A DNA stretch of 45,096 nucleotides, from the NCBI GenBank assembly GCA_013204155.1, contig JABMOK010000033.1, positions 1 to 45,096 of the forward strand. The letters are read 5' to 3'. Each line of letters starts with the position of its first letter. Position 1 is the first letter of the stretch. Position numbers and translations under genes: made by a program. The notes under the pieces were generated by a model that did no database searches, had not been told where the DNA came from, and was given only the letters and a program-made list of their open reading frames with translations. Shown in pieces: positions 32,204 through 40,737 of this stretch. Origin of the DNA: Pseudohongiella sp. (GTDB lineage Bacteria; Pseudomonadota; Gammaproteobacteria; Pseudomonadales; Pseudohongiellaceae).

Positions 32204-33598
32204 TTAGGGCCTGATTACCCCAATATTACCTTCGATCTGAATATCCGTACCCAGCGGGGCCGATAGTTCCTGTAAGCGCCGCAAGATACGCTGTGCGATC
32301 TCTGGAGGCGCAATTCTCGGGATTCCTCGCTGAGCTAGCTTGGTCTCATCGTAGCGCGCCTCCACAGGATGAATGCGCACTTCTTTAAGTTTGCCGCCCG
32401 CATACTCATTAATCGCAATGATGCTCTCGAACTTGACTGGAAACTCAGCGTTCGGTGGACCCACACTCCGCTGCGGATCTCCTCGTCCTGCCAGACCCGA
32501 TACATCCATTTGCCGAATGAATTCACCCAGGCCATAAAAGATAGGTCGGTTGTTATAGATTTCAATTCCTCTGAGTGCATGCACACCCGTACCTTGAAAT
32601 AGATCGGCACCATTGTCGATTGCTGCCTTGGCAAATTCAGGTAAGTAGTCAGCAATGCTTGAATTGGTATCGATGTGTTCAGCTTCGGGAATCCCTTCGC
32701 CACGATAGCCGCCGGTGGTTTGCAGAAAATGATGGGCGTGAATCGCAACCGTAATAAAGTCGGATTTCATTTTACCTTCGCGCACCGACGCTAAGGTGTC
32801 AGTCAGATCTTGTTGATTCATCTCATAGTGATAGTAGGGTTCACTAATGCCGCGAGAGGCTTTGCGGAATTCGTTGCCTATAAACGAAATCTGCGAATCG
32901 GTGTTAGCGCCACGAGCATAAAATCCCGTGCCATTTGGAAAATGATCGCGCAGAGTTTGCAGAGCGTCCCAATCCTCTTCTGGCAGCATAAAATACCGGG
33001 TCACGCGCAGAGGCGCAATGCCTCCAGTGCCCGGCCATTCACCGCGCGCCGGCTGCGCCCTGGGATTATGATCTGAAACCGCAACCATGCCGACCCGACC
33101 ACCCGGGCTGCTATAGAAACGCGCCGCCCTGGCAGCCCAGTAACTGTCTCCATAACCCGCATATTGCAGGCCGGCTCGATCCAGATGACGACTGGTTTCC
33201 AGCAATCCTTCCGGGCCAAGATCATTCGCGTGGTTATTCGGTCTGGATACGATATCGAATCCCATTTCCTTTACCCATTCGGCGGCCTTGGGATCACCGG
33301 CAAATCCACCACCTGCGGAACCGCGAAAATTTCGCCCGTCGATAAGATTACCTTCCAGATTACCAGTCGTTGCATCTGCTCCCTGAGTCAATTCGACTAT
33401 TGCCCGAAACCCTGGATCGCTCATCATATGATCCAGCGGGTAGGCGATGATGATGTCGCCTACTACGGCAATAGTAAAACCATCATCAACCGTGGTAGCT
33501 AATTCATCAGGATTCACGTCCTGCGCAAAAGAATTAGCGCCTAGCAGAGCAGAAAAAACTATTGATAAAGAAAGATAGCTGGCTCTTTTACTAATCAT
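32204..33598 (-). CDS. CapA family protein (PGA_cap metallophosphatase fold)
   Basis: A 464-residue secreted protein with a signal peptide (residues 1-25, ending in NSFAQ). The CapA-type blocks are VVGDIIIAYPLD near residue 47, NLEGNL near residue 81, RPNNHANDLGPEGL near residue 119 and IHAHHFLQTTGG in the second half. CapA proteins are linked to poly-gamma-glutamate capsule synthesis, but many relatives are simply predicted metallophosphatases. No capB or capC lies nearby, so a capsule role is not supported. It follows a DUF6351 gene on the same strand by 103 bases and may be co-transcribed. Confidence 0.88.
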   Translation of the reverse strand: MISKRASYLSLSIVFSALLGANSFAQDVNPDELATTVDDGFTIAVVGDIIIAYPLDHMMSDPGFRAIVELTQGADATTGNLEGNLIDGRNFRGSAGGGFAGDPKAAEWVKEMGFDIVSRPNNHANDLGPEGLLETSRHLDRAGLQYAGYGDSYWAARAARFYSSPGGRVGMVAVSDHNPRAQPARGEWPGTGGIAPLRVTRYFMLPEEDWDALQTLRDHFPNGTGFYARGANTDSQISFIGNEFRKASRGISEPYYHYEMNQQDLTDTLASVREGKMKSDFITVAIHAHHFLQTTGGYRGEGIPEAEHIDTNSSIADYLPEFAKAAIDNGADLFQGTGVHALRGIEIYNNRPIFYGLGEFIRQMDVSGLAGRGDPQRSVGPPNAEFPVKFESIIAINEYAGGKLKEVRIHPVEARYDETKLAQRGIPRIAPPEIAQRILRRLQELSAPLGTDIQIEGNIGVIRP

Positions 33599-33678
33599 CT
33601 TGATACGCCCTCGTTCTGTTTATCTCATTACTCTCGGAGCTTGGAGACGCCGGGATAATACGCCAACGCTCAGCTTAC

Positions 33679-33710
33679 TATTTATCTATTTATCTATTTA
33701 TCTATTTATA
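33679..33710 (-). repeat. 8-bp tandem repeat at the end of the DUF6351 gene
   Basis: TATTTATC occurs three times (33679-33702) and a fourth unit TATTTATA follows (33703-33710). The array overlaps the DUF6351 stop codon at 33702-33704. The rest lies in the gap before the CapA gene. Confidence 0.85.
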
Positions 33711-35972
33711 GAGTCTATTTATTGGAGAGGGACCAAACGAAGTCCATGTCCCTTGATGATGCGCGGCGCTGACATCCCCGCGAGACCAGTCACAAACACC
33801 GTCAGCAAAAATTTCGCGCAACTGTGCCATTTGTTCCTCGGTAATAGTCACCCCATAGTCCGCCGGATTTACTGAGCGTAACTGACAACTGACTATATCA
33901 TTTGCCAGCGGAGCACCGGCTACCTGTCTCGGGGTTCGATAAGCCGGATACAGTTCGTTACAGCGACTACCTCCCCCATAGCTTTGCTCTTCTTCGATAA
34001 GAAGCCGCACGGCTGCCGTATTGTCCCAGCAGCTGTCTTGCAGCGCCTGCGGCTTATTTCTCACTGTCTTAAGTACCGGATCGCGCTCAATTTCATCTTC
34101 GATGATAGCCATTAACCAACTGTCCATCTGCCGAAATAAATTACCCAAATCGGGCTGATCGACCGTGAAATCCCAGCGTCCGCCTATTTGCATCACATGA
34201 TTATCCGCATGACCGTTAGCATTTTGCAGCCGTTGACGAGTCGAGAATTGATGCACCAGCATATGAATATCACCGTCCTCGCTATGATCGGTATAGCTGC
34301 GATAGTCGATAACCGGAGTAGTGGCCAGCCCTGCTCCACCGAATAATACGCGGCCAGATTCTATTGCTCTCTTTCTGGCCTGCGGATCTGCCTGGTGCCG
34401 CTGAGCCACATGATTTAAATCACGATCGAAGCCGCCGATGTCACGATTGAGATCGATGAATTGCTGCGGACTAATCAGCCCTTCATTTAGCGCGCCCAGA
34501 CCGTATTGCACGCCCACATTATCCAGTGGACGCTGAGCAAGTCTAGCATTCAAACCCAATGGATTAGCAAGCGTGCCATAAACGTTAACCGTGTGATCGT
34601 AGACCGTCGCTCTGATCCCCGTCGGATTCGCTGCGCTGTACAAGTCAGCCTGCAGTGCCTGCGGGCTGACTTCGCCCCCCTGCTCTTCTGCCGCCGTATC
34701 AATCGTATACAGCGGGTCGAGTCGCGCCGCTCCCCGACTCAAATTTTCGATCGATCCCCAGGACCCAAAGCCTGCCACTGCCCGCTGCTGCTCCCGGGTA
34801 AAACTTTCCACATTGGTTTCGGTGAAGTAGTAATTCAATAAACGGGAATCTGCCAGGGTGAATATAGTCGCCGTAGTCACATCAGGAAAACTCGACGAAA
34901 CGATAATGCCATCGAATACACCGGGATAATTGTCGGCCGTCTGATGTGATTGATAGGAACCGCCTGAGGCCCCGGTGGCAATCGTGTAAACAGGCTCGCC
35001 GTAATGTTCGATAAACAGTTCTTTCAGCATGATGTGCGTCTCAGAGGCCAGCAAATCGTTGCAGTTCTGGCCAAACACATTCAGGCTTGAAGACGCAACT
35101 GCATAGCCTTGCTCAAACAGACCCCGGCGCATCACTCCGCCGGTGTGATCGCCCTGTTGATGCCAACCGCCTCGACAACCGCCGCCATGGGTGTACACCA
35201 GCTTCTCATTCCAGTGGCGACTTTTATTCCAGGGGTCAATCGCACTCTGGAAAGGATTATGCAACATGGCGATCTCGTAGATCGCCCGGTTCACTGTTCC
35301 GGTCTCAACGCGGACAATATAGGGAATTGGCTGCTCTTCTGAGACCAGGGTGATCGTGCTAATGTCTGCGGGCAATTTATCGCCCGCATCCAGCGGCAGC
35401 GGCAAAAATGCAGCCGCTTGCTCTGACCAATACACGTAGTCAACCCGTGTCGGCACCGAACAATCAGCGTCAATTTCCGTGCCTAACATTTCACCGGCTA
35501 CAGTTTGAAATTCAGCCGCCTGACAATAAAAGGGCTGTTCATGCGGACCCGAGATAATCGGTCCGGTAATGGGATAATTAGTGAGGGTCAGACTTTGCGA
35601 GAGTTGCGTGCCTTCGATTCCAGCAACGAGGGCGCTGTCGCCATTGGGGAGATCGCTCAGCAGAGTCTGTACCGACCGGGAAGATATATTTCTGAAATTT
35701 GCCTTCACATCTCTGCCGTCGAGGCTGAGATTCAGGCGCGCGGTACTCAGCCCGTCCGGCAAGCTAATCTCAACCAGCACATCGCCCCCGGTGACCAGCC
35801 AGGACTTGGTAGACACTGTAGTAATCTCTATTCCGGGCTCAATTGCTGCAGCAACAGAAGCAAGACTTGTGGATACCGGCTCTTCTGAAGAACAAGCCAT
35901 AAGCAAGGAACTTATCACCGCCATACACCACAGCTTTCTCAAACTATGCCTGCGCGGAACCCAAACTCTCAT
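33702..35972 (-). CDS. DUF6351 family lipoprotein, possible alpha/beta hydrolase
   Basis: A 756-residue protein. It starts at ATG 35972 because AGGAG lies seven bases upstream; a TTG at 35978 is also in frame. Residues 1-27 contain a lipobox in ISSLLMAC. The pattern fits the DUF6351 family: SLDGRDVKANF, then GPIISGPHEQPFYC and GGGCRGGWHQQG. A nucleophile-like elbow GASGGS is followed by YPGVFDGIIVSSSFPD. That stretch resembles tannase and feruloyl esterase enzymes, which have an alpha/beta hydrolase fold; I infer an esterase, but no substrate. A later region (DHSEDGDIHMLVHQ) could hold the acid and His. It is followed by CapA. Confidence 0.8.
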   Translation of the reverse strand: MRVWVPRRHSLRKLWCMAVISSLLMACSSEEPVSTSLASVAAAIEPGIEITTVSTKSWLVTGGDVLVEISLPDGLSTARLNLSLDGRDVKANFRNISSRSVQTLLSDLPNGDSALVAGIEGTQLSQSLTLTNYPITGPIISGPHEQPFYCQAAEFQTVAGEMLGTEIDADCSVPTRVDYVYWSEQAAAFLPLPLDAGDKLPADISTITLVSEEQPIPYIVRVETGTVNRAIYEIAMLHNPFQSAIDPWNKSRHWNEKLVYTHGGGCRGGWHQQGDHTGGVMRRGLFEQGYAVASSSLNVFGQNCNDLLASETHIMLKELFIEHYGEPVYTIATGASGGSYQSHQTADNYPGVFDGIIVSSSFPDVTTATIFTLADSRLLNYYFTETNVESFTREQQRAVAGFGSWGSIENLSRGAARLDPLYTIDTAAEEQGGEVSPQALQADLYSAANPTGIRATVYDHTVNVYGTLANPLGLNARLAQRPLDNVGVQYGLGALNEGLISPQQFIDLNRDIGGFDRDLNHVAQRHQADPQARKRAIESGRVLFGGAGLATTPVIDYRSYTDHSEDGDIHMLVHQFSTRQRLQNANGHADNHVMQIGGRWDFTVDQPDLGNLFRQMDSWLMAIIEDEIERDPVLKTVRNKPQALQDSCWDNTAAVRLLIEEEQSYGGGSRCNELYPAYRTPRQVAGAPLANDIVSCQLRSVNPADYGVTITEEQMAQLREIFADGVCDWSRGDVSAAHHQGTWTSFGPSPINRLYK

Positions 35973-36112
35973 CAGCAAACTCCTCTTGGTCAGGCTGCCA
36001 TTTTGGAGGCCAGAAACGGTAATGTAAAGACTCCATTAAGCTTGTTCGCAGAAGACATACACCAAATTGCGAAAGCAGTGTTAGAATTGAATCTTCGAAC
36101 TTCGATTGCACC

Positions 36113-36559
36113 ATGGTAAGGAATATGAATGCTAAGAACGCTATAAAACTGGTAGATGTTGAAATTGCCGGAGAAGTAATAATCGACAAGAAATGCTCCA
36201 AATGCAAAAAATCAATTTGTTGTAATTCTATCAATCAAAAAATTCCTGCGCCAAAATCCAAGGAAGACTTCGATCATCTGCTGTGGCAAATCTCACATCA
36301 GGGCATCAATGTTTTTAAAGATGCCGACGGCTGGTTCCTGCTTATTGAAACCAATTGCAGCCATTTACTCGAAGGGGGAGTGTGCGGTATCTACGACAAC
36401 AGACCCTGGGTTTGCCGTGAATACACCAACGACTTCTGCGAATTCGATGAATCTATAGAAGAAGCAAGCGAAATATTTTTCTCTACTCACAAGCAACTGG
36501 AGAAATATTGTCGCAAACGTTTTAAAAAATGGGATAAGCGCTTCACCATATATGACTAA
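36113..36559 (+). CDS. YkgJ-like cysteine cluster protein
   Basis: A 148-residue cytoplasmic protein with the conserved cysteine pattern of the YkgJ family (UPF0153), thought to bind zinc or an iron-sulfur cluster. Cysteines are C28, C31, C36 and C37 (CSKCKKSICC), then C82, C91 and C101 (NCSHLLEGGVCGIYDNRPWVC) and C109. The spacing of the last group, with RPWVCREY, is typical. Function unknown. Two ATGs (36113 and 36125) are possible, and neither has a good ribosome site. The 3' end merges into a 15-bp tandem array that carries it into the next gene. Confidence 0.8.
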   Translation: MVRNMNAKNAIKLVDVEIAGEVIIDKKCSKCKKSICCNSINQKIPAPKSKEDFDHLLWQISHQGINVFKDADGWFLLIETNCSHLLEGGVCGIYDNRPWVCREYTNDFCEFDESIEEASEIFFSTHKQLEKYCRKRFKKWDKRFTIYD

Positions 36560-36605
36560 TAGAACTATGACTAATAGAACTATGACTAATAGAACAGAAC
36601 TATGA
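36551..36605 (+). repeat. 15-bp tandem repeat forming a 17-codon frame between two genes
   Basis: TATGACTAATAGAAC occurs three times (36551-36565, 36566-36580, 36581-36595), then AGAAC and a further unit start at 36601. The array contains the stop codon of the upstream gene (TAA at 36557-36559). It also opens a 17-codon frame, MTNRT three times then EL, from ATG 36552. That frame stops at 36603-36605 in an ATGA overlap with the ATG at 36602. Confidence 0.85.
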
Positions 36606-37264
36606 CTAATAATAGAGGAAAGTTGCAAGTCTTCGCCTATTTGCGCGCATGCCTGCTCGGCATGAGCTTGTTGTTTCCTCATTTTTCCATAGCTCAGGAA
36701 GACCCGTTGCAGCTCAGCATCGACGCCGCTTCCAACGCATTACAGGAGCTCGACGACAAGGCGGCTGCTTGCTTGCCCGGCGCAACAAGTTCGACCTCGA
36801 GCGATGAGGCAAAACAAAGCTGTGACGCCTTCCTGTCCGCCATCGACGGTGAATTAATGGCCAGCTATCTAGGTCACTGCGCCACATTAAAATCCTGGCG
36901 CGACAGCTTCGTGAGCCAAGTCGCTAATTCCACCACCGATATTGAGAATAGCGAAGCAATATTACGGCGATTGATCGGCGTTGAATTTACTTGCGGACAA
37001 AATGCCCTGCCGCTTCGGACTCGCTATGTAGTGACTGCATTTTCTCAGCTGCAGGCGGGGAAGAATATGCAAGTCGATGCCAAACTGAGCAGGCGTCTCG
37101 CTGAATTGAATTTTGCAACAATGGAAGAGCGTGCGAGGATATTATTACAACAATCGGTAGGCCAACAACAATCAAGAAGCCAACTGGAAACAGAGCGCCA
37201 ATCGAATTCCCTGGAAAACGAATTGATACGGCAGCAAATTAGAAATTCTCAACCGTCTAATTAG
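36602..37264 (+). CDS. Exported protein of unknown function
   Basis: A 220-residue protein with a signal peptide (residues 1-31, ending in FSIAQ). The mature part is rich in Ala, Ser and Leu and contains four cysteines (AACLPG, QSCDAFL, GHCATLK, FTCGQNA), which could make two disulfides. The C-terminus is Gln-rich and helical (LLQQSVGQQQSRSQLETERQ). I do not recognise a family. The start ATG lies in the ATGA overlap with the repeat-derived frame; purine-rich GAACAGAAC precedes it. The following gene converges on it 56 bases later. Confidence 0.65.
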   Translation: MTNNRGKLQVFAYLRACLLGMSLLFPHFSIAQEDPLQLSIDAASNALQELDDKAAACLPGATSSTSSDEAKQSCDAFLSAIDGELMASYLGHCATLKSWRDSFVSQVANSTTDIENSEAILRRLIGVEFTCGQNALPLRTRYVVTAFSQLQAGKNMQVDAKLSRRLAELNFATMEERARILLQQSVGQQQSRSQLETERQSNSLENELIRQQIRNSQPSN

Positions 37265-37320
37265 ACGTTCGATGAACAAGGAACACCGGCGGTCAGAGAT
37301 AAAGAATTCGGCTTTTAAAA

Positions 37321-38496
37321 CTAGTAGAGCACCAAAAAATTGCCATCAGGCAATTTCGCCGCCGCGGGAAAACTAAAATTTTGCAGGGTAATGTCTTGCT
37401 GGAAATCGTAATCCTTTAACTCACCGCTGGCATCAAACAAGCGCATGTTCAACCTGCCGCCCTTGGTGTGACTAATGGCCTCAGCCCACACGATTAGTCG
37501 ATCACCTTGCTGGTTAATGGCAATCGCCGGGTTTTTCTGTCGCGTCTTGATAAACGGCTCACCTACTGCCGAGGCAACGGCGTCATCCGCCAGCTTCATC
37601 TGAATGATTCGACCTTCCGTCTCGAATACCAGCCACTGCGCAGAATTACTGTCCAGCACGATGTCGTTGGTACTCAAGGGGCAAGCTGAAAGTTCCCACT
37701 CTTGTAGCGGACCTACATCGCCGTAAGTGCCAGCCGCTAATTTGCCCTGGGAAAATTGCGTGCTTAGTATTTGCATATGCCGACCGATACCATCGATCGC
37801 CGATCGATACGCTACTCGCAAATCATCTTCATCGCTAAAATCTGTCGCCAATACGCAGCAGGCACAGGCACCCAAATCAGGATTTCCCAGCCTCATTTCC
37901 TCCCCGAAGCTGGCACCGAAATCACTGGAGATTCGCGCGTATACGGTTCTTTCATATTCTCGGGTCAGGGCCCCCGCCGCCCAGACAATCGCGACTTGAG
38001 ATCCAAGGGCCGCGACATCGGCACCGGCATCCAGACCTTCATTAAATTGCGCCAGCATAGGTCGTTGCGCTTCAAATTGATTACGTTCGCTATTGGAGCG
38101 GGCATAAAAATATTGATTGGATTTAGGCCGGTACCAAACCACATGGATTCGCCCTTCGCCGTCTATAGCCATCGAAGCCCTGGCAATAGAAAAAGTCTGC
38201 AGATCATAGGCTTCGCTGGAAACCTTAATCGGTGTGCCAAATCGATTTTCTGCAGTGAGATATTGGCGGTAATAAAGATTACCTTCCCGGGCGCCTGGTG
38301 CACGCAATCGTTTCCTAAAATACAGCAGATGAATGTCGCCCTGCCCATCTACAATCAGGCGCGGCTGAAAACCGCCATCGGGAGTGGGCTGAATTAAAAC
38401 CTCGGCAAATGCTGAGCCGGTGGCAAACAGCAGCAATGCGGCCACAATCAGCAGCACAGATCGCAAGATGGGGATATTCCGGTCCTTTGTTAACAT
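37321..38496 (-). CDS. Secreted sialidase-like beta-propeller protein
   Basis: A 391-residue exported protein with a signal peptide (about residues 1-31). The repeated pattern of short beta strands with Asp/Gly turns (DGQGDIHLLYF, DGEGRIHVVWY, LGSQVAIVWAAG, NQQGDRLIVWAEA) suggests a six-bladed, BNR-like propeller as in exo-alpha-sialidases. A cysteine cluster, LGACACCVLATDF, precedes a blade. The key Arg triad of true sialidases is not evident, so I would not call it an active sialidase. It is convergent with the 36602 gene and divergent from the cytochrome-like gene. Confidence 0.7.
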   Translation of the reverse strand: MLTKDRNIPILRSVLLIVAALLLFATGSAFAEVLIQPTPDGGFQPRLIVDGQGDIHLLYFRKRLRAPGAREGNLYYRQYLTAENRFGTPIKVSSEAYDLQTFSIARASMAIDGEGRIHVVWYRPKSNQYFYARSNSERNQFEAQRPMLAQFNEGLDAGADVAALGSQVAIVWAAGALTREYERTVYARISSDFGASFGEEMRLGNPDLGACACCVLATDFSDEDDLRVAYRSAIDGIGRHMQILSTQFSQGKLAAGTYGDVGPLQEWELSACPLSTNDIVLDSNSAQWLVFETEGRIIQMKLADDAVASAVGEPFIKTRQKNPAIAINQQGDRLIVWAEAISHTKGGRLNMRLFDASGELKDYDFQQDITLQNFSFPAAAKLPDGNFLVLY

Positions 38497-38687
38497 GCAC
38501 TCAACCCCGAGTTTTCAAGAGATTTAGGCCGCTTCCGAACTGTGCAGCAGTAGAATATACGGCAAAATTAGTGCAGACTTTGCACGATGTTGAAATTCGC
38601 CGGCCTTGAGCGACATCATAACAGTAAAATCAGGCGGAATTGAATCCGCTTGGGCCGCGAAATCCAGAGTGTTAAGCAGGGTATACC

Positions 38688-39203
38688 ATGAATTTATCTA
38701 CCATTAACTTCGCTAAAGCGGCTGTAGTCGCTATTACTACACTGATATTGACCAGCTGTTCCGCGCCTGAAGAAACTGCATCGAATGCCGTTGGCACCGA
38801 CACTGTCTACAATACAAGCCTTGATGTGACCGAGGTCATGACGCTGGTTTTGGAGCCCGCCTCAGACATCCTATGGGGTTCTGGTGGCTGGATTCTCGAT
38901 GCCGCAGGCCTTGAAGAACTTTTCCCCACCACCGATGAAGGCTGGGACTATGTGTACGCCCAGGCTGCCGTGGTGGTCGAGTCCGGCAATATGCTGGCAT
39001 TGCCAGGCAGAGCCGTGGACAACGATGCCTGGATGATCTATAGCGAAGGTCTTAGCGCCGCCGGTGTACTAGCGATGGAGTCGGCAGCCGCCCATAACGA
39101 AGAAGATTTCTTTCAGGCCGGAGCGCAGATATACAGTGTCTGTACTGCCTGTCATCAGGCGTACAATCCGGATATCCTGAATGCCTTCGATGAAGAAAAC
39201 TAG
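38688..39203 (+). CDS. Cytochrome c'-like lipoprotein
   Basis: A 171-residue lipoprotein with the lipobox LTSC (C24), so probably anchored in the periplasm. The mature part is mostly helical. The heme site CTACH lies near the C-terminus (C152-H156), followed by QAYNPDIL, as in the cytochrome c' fold where CxxCH is at the end. Class c' cytochromes bind or detoxify NO or CO, or carry electrons. AGGG lies six bases before the ATG. It leads a three-gene unit with HupE/UreJ and a membrane-anchored protein. Confidence 0.85.
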   Translation: MNLSTINFAKAAVVAITTLILTSCSAPEETASNAVGTDTVYNTSLDVTEVMTLVLEPASDILWGSGGWILDAAGLEELFPTTDEGWDYVYAQAAVVVESGNMLALPGRAVDNDAWMIYSEGLSAAGVLAMESAAAHNEEDFFQAGAQIYSVCTACHQAYNPDILNAFDEEN

Positions 39204-39221
39204 GCATAAGACGCATTGATA

Positions 39222-39989
39222 ATGAAGGGAATTCGGCTTCAACAATCGAATCATTATAGAAACAGCCTTACTCTCGGCTTTCTTTCCAGACTTCCCTCCA
39301 GCTTCCTTTTACTGGGTCTGGCTCTGGCGCTGGGATTGTTCTCCTTCAGTGCCTTCGGCCACACCATCGAAGGGAAAGATGCGAGTTTCGTTGAGGCTAT
39401 CGACGGTCCTGCCATAGGCCCGTTTATATATCTGGGTGCCAAACACATGGTAACCGGCTATGACCATCTGCTGTTTCTGCTCGGGGTAATTTTCTTCCTC
39501 TATCGCCCCAGGCATGTGGTGCAATACGTCACCCTGTTCGCCATCGGCCATAGCATCACTTTACTGTTTGGTGTACTGGCAGATATTCGGGTCAACGCGT
39601 ATATCATCGATGCCATCATCGGCTTATCGATCGTGTATAAGGCCTTCGAAAATATCGATGGTTTTAAACGGCTGCTGGGCTTTGAGCCAAATACTCGCAT
39701 CGCGGTATTCGTGTTTGGCCTTTTCCACGGGCTCGGCCTCGCCACCAAGTTGCAGGAATTCGACCTCTCTGCCAACGGTCTGGTAAGCAACATCATCAGC
39801 TTCAATGTCGGTGTCGAGATTGGGCAGATATTGGCCCTATCGGCGGTGTTCATTATCCTCAGTATCTGGCGTAGCAGCGGCAGCTATCTGAAGCACGCAT
39901 TCGTCACCAATGTTGCATTGATGAGCGGCGGTTTTATGCTGGCCGGATATCAATTGAGCGCGATGGTTCTATTAACCCCTATTAACTAA
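39222..39989 (+). CDS. HupE/UreJ family membrane protein
   Basis: A 255-residue inner-membrane protein of the HupE/UreJ family, secondary metal permeases thought to move nickel or cobalt. The N-terminal part (to about residue 45) is a signal-like helix ending near SAFGHTIEG. The metal-binding stretch is HMVTGYDHLLFLLGV near residue 75. Further helices include FAIGHSITLLFGVLAD and VFGLFHGLGLATKL. I chose ATG 39222; a TTG at 39216 is also in frame. The stop of the cytochrome-like gene lies 18 bases upstream and the next gene starts 15 bases downstream, so the three form an operon. No urease or hydrogenase gene is nearby. Confidence 0.87.
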   Translation: MKGIRLQQSNHYRNSLTLGFLSRLPSSFLLLGLALALGLFSFSAFGHTIEGKDASFVEAIDGPAIGPFIYLGAKHMVTGYDHLLFLLGVIFFLYRPRHVVQYVTLFAIGHSITLLFGVLADIRVNAYIIDAIIGLSIVYKAFENIDGFKRLLGFEPNTRIAVFVFGLFHGLGLATKLQEFDLSANGLVSNIISFNVGVEIGQILALSAVFIILSIWRSSGSYLKHAFVTNVALMSGGFMLAGYQLSAMVLLTPIN

Positions 39990-40004
39990 TTCCGGAGCGA
40001 TACT

Positions 40005-40571
40005 GTGGCCGCGAAAGAAACTGGCACCCCCCCTTCCCCGAAAAACATCATCATAGCCACAGCAATAGCACTTGTAGTGGCGCTAGTTGTGCTATTGGTA
40101 GCTATCTTGCCGGCGGAATTTGGTTCTGACCCCCTAGGTACCGGTGAATTATTCGGGTTTACGGCGTTATCAAGAGATGCAAATCCATTCGAGGAACAAT
40201 TGGAAGTGCATCGTAGTGATTATGTGGAGTTTGTACTCGATGCCTTTCAGTCGGTGGAGTACAAGTACTTGATGGATCTGGACGCCACTATGGTGTTCAG
40301 CTGGGTAGCTGACGGTGAGCTTTATTACGACATGCATGCGGAACCGGCAGGCCTCGGTGCGGAGTATGCCGAGAGTTTCGAACAGGGTACTGCCGATCGC
40401 CGCATGGGGTCATTCCATGCTCCCTTCACCGGTATTCATGGCTGGTTCTGGGAAAACCGGAGTTTAAATACAGTGGTCATTAAGCTCTATTCATCCGGCT
40501 TCTATCAAAGCTCTACCGTATTTGGCGATGGCGGCGACTATGAGAGACAGATCAACCCGGTCGCTGAATAA
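40005..40571 (+). CDS. Transmembrane anchor protein next to HupE/UreJ
   Basis: A 188-residue protein. One membrane helix (residues 15-38, IIIATAIALVVALVVLLVAIL) anchors a soluble periplasmic part of about 150 residues. Notable stretches are VEYKYLMDLDATMVFSWVADGELYYDMHAEP and FTGIHGWFWENRSLNTVVIKLYSSGFY. The start is GTG with GGAG eight bases upstream. Proteins like this are often found directly after HupE/UreJ genes; their function is unknown. It closes a three-gene unit and is followed by a strong terminator. Confidence 0.8.
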   Translation: MAAKETGTPPSPKNIIIATAIALVVALVVLLVAILPAEFGSDPLGTGELFGFTALSRDANPFEEQLEVHRSDYVEFVLDAFQSVEYKYLMDLDATMVFSWVADGELYYDMHAEPAGLGAEYAESFEQGTADRRMGSFHAPFTGIHGWFWENRSLNTVVIKLYSSGFYQSSTVFGDGGDYERQINPVAE

Positions 40572-40691
40572 GATCCTGCGGTGAATTTATGTTCAATCGT
40601 TGCAGATCTGTTTTAACTAATCCGGGATTGCACGCTTTTGTCTTCAGAAAGGCAGAACAGTAAATAAACCCGGCCAATTATCCACTGCCAA

Positions 40692-40720
40692 AAAAAAGCC
40701 CGCTAGCAGCGGGCTTTTTT
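40692..40720. terminator. Bidirectional Rho-independent terminator
   Basis: AAAAAAGCCCGCT (40692-40704) pairs perfectly with AGCGGGCTTTTTT (40708-40720) around the loop AGC. There is an A-run before and a T-run after, so it works on both strands. It lies between the convergent anchor-protein and DUF6152 genes. Confidence 0.95.
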
Positions 40721-40737
40721 AATTTTGAAAGTGATTC

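Noticed and set aside
32204-33598. Poly-gamma-glutamate capsule locus
   Set aside because: Only a CapA-like gene is present; no capB or capC nearby.
34413-34426. TGATTTAAATCA palindrome inside the DUF6351 gene, like an FNR box
   Set aside because: It lies deep in coding sequence; the match is likely chance.
39222-39989. Urease or hydrogenase accessory role for HupE/UreJ
   Set aside because: No urease or hydrogenase gene in the window.
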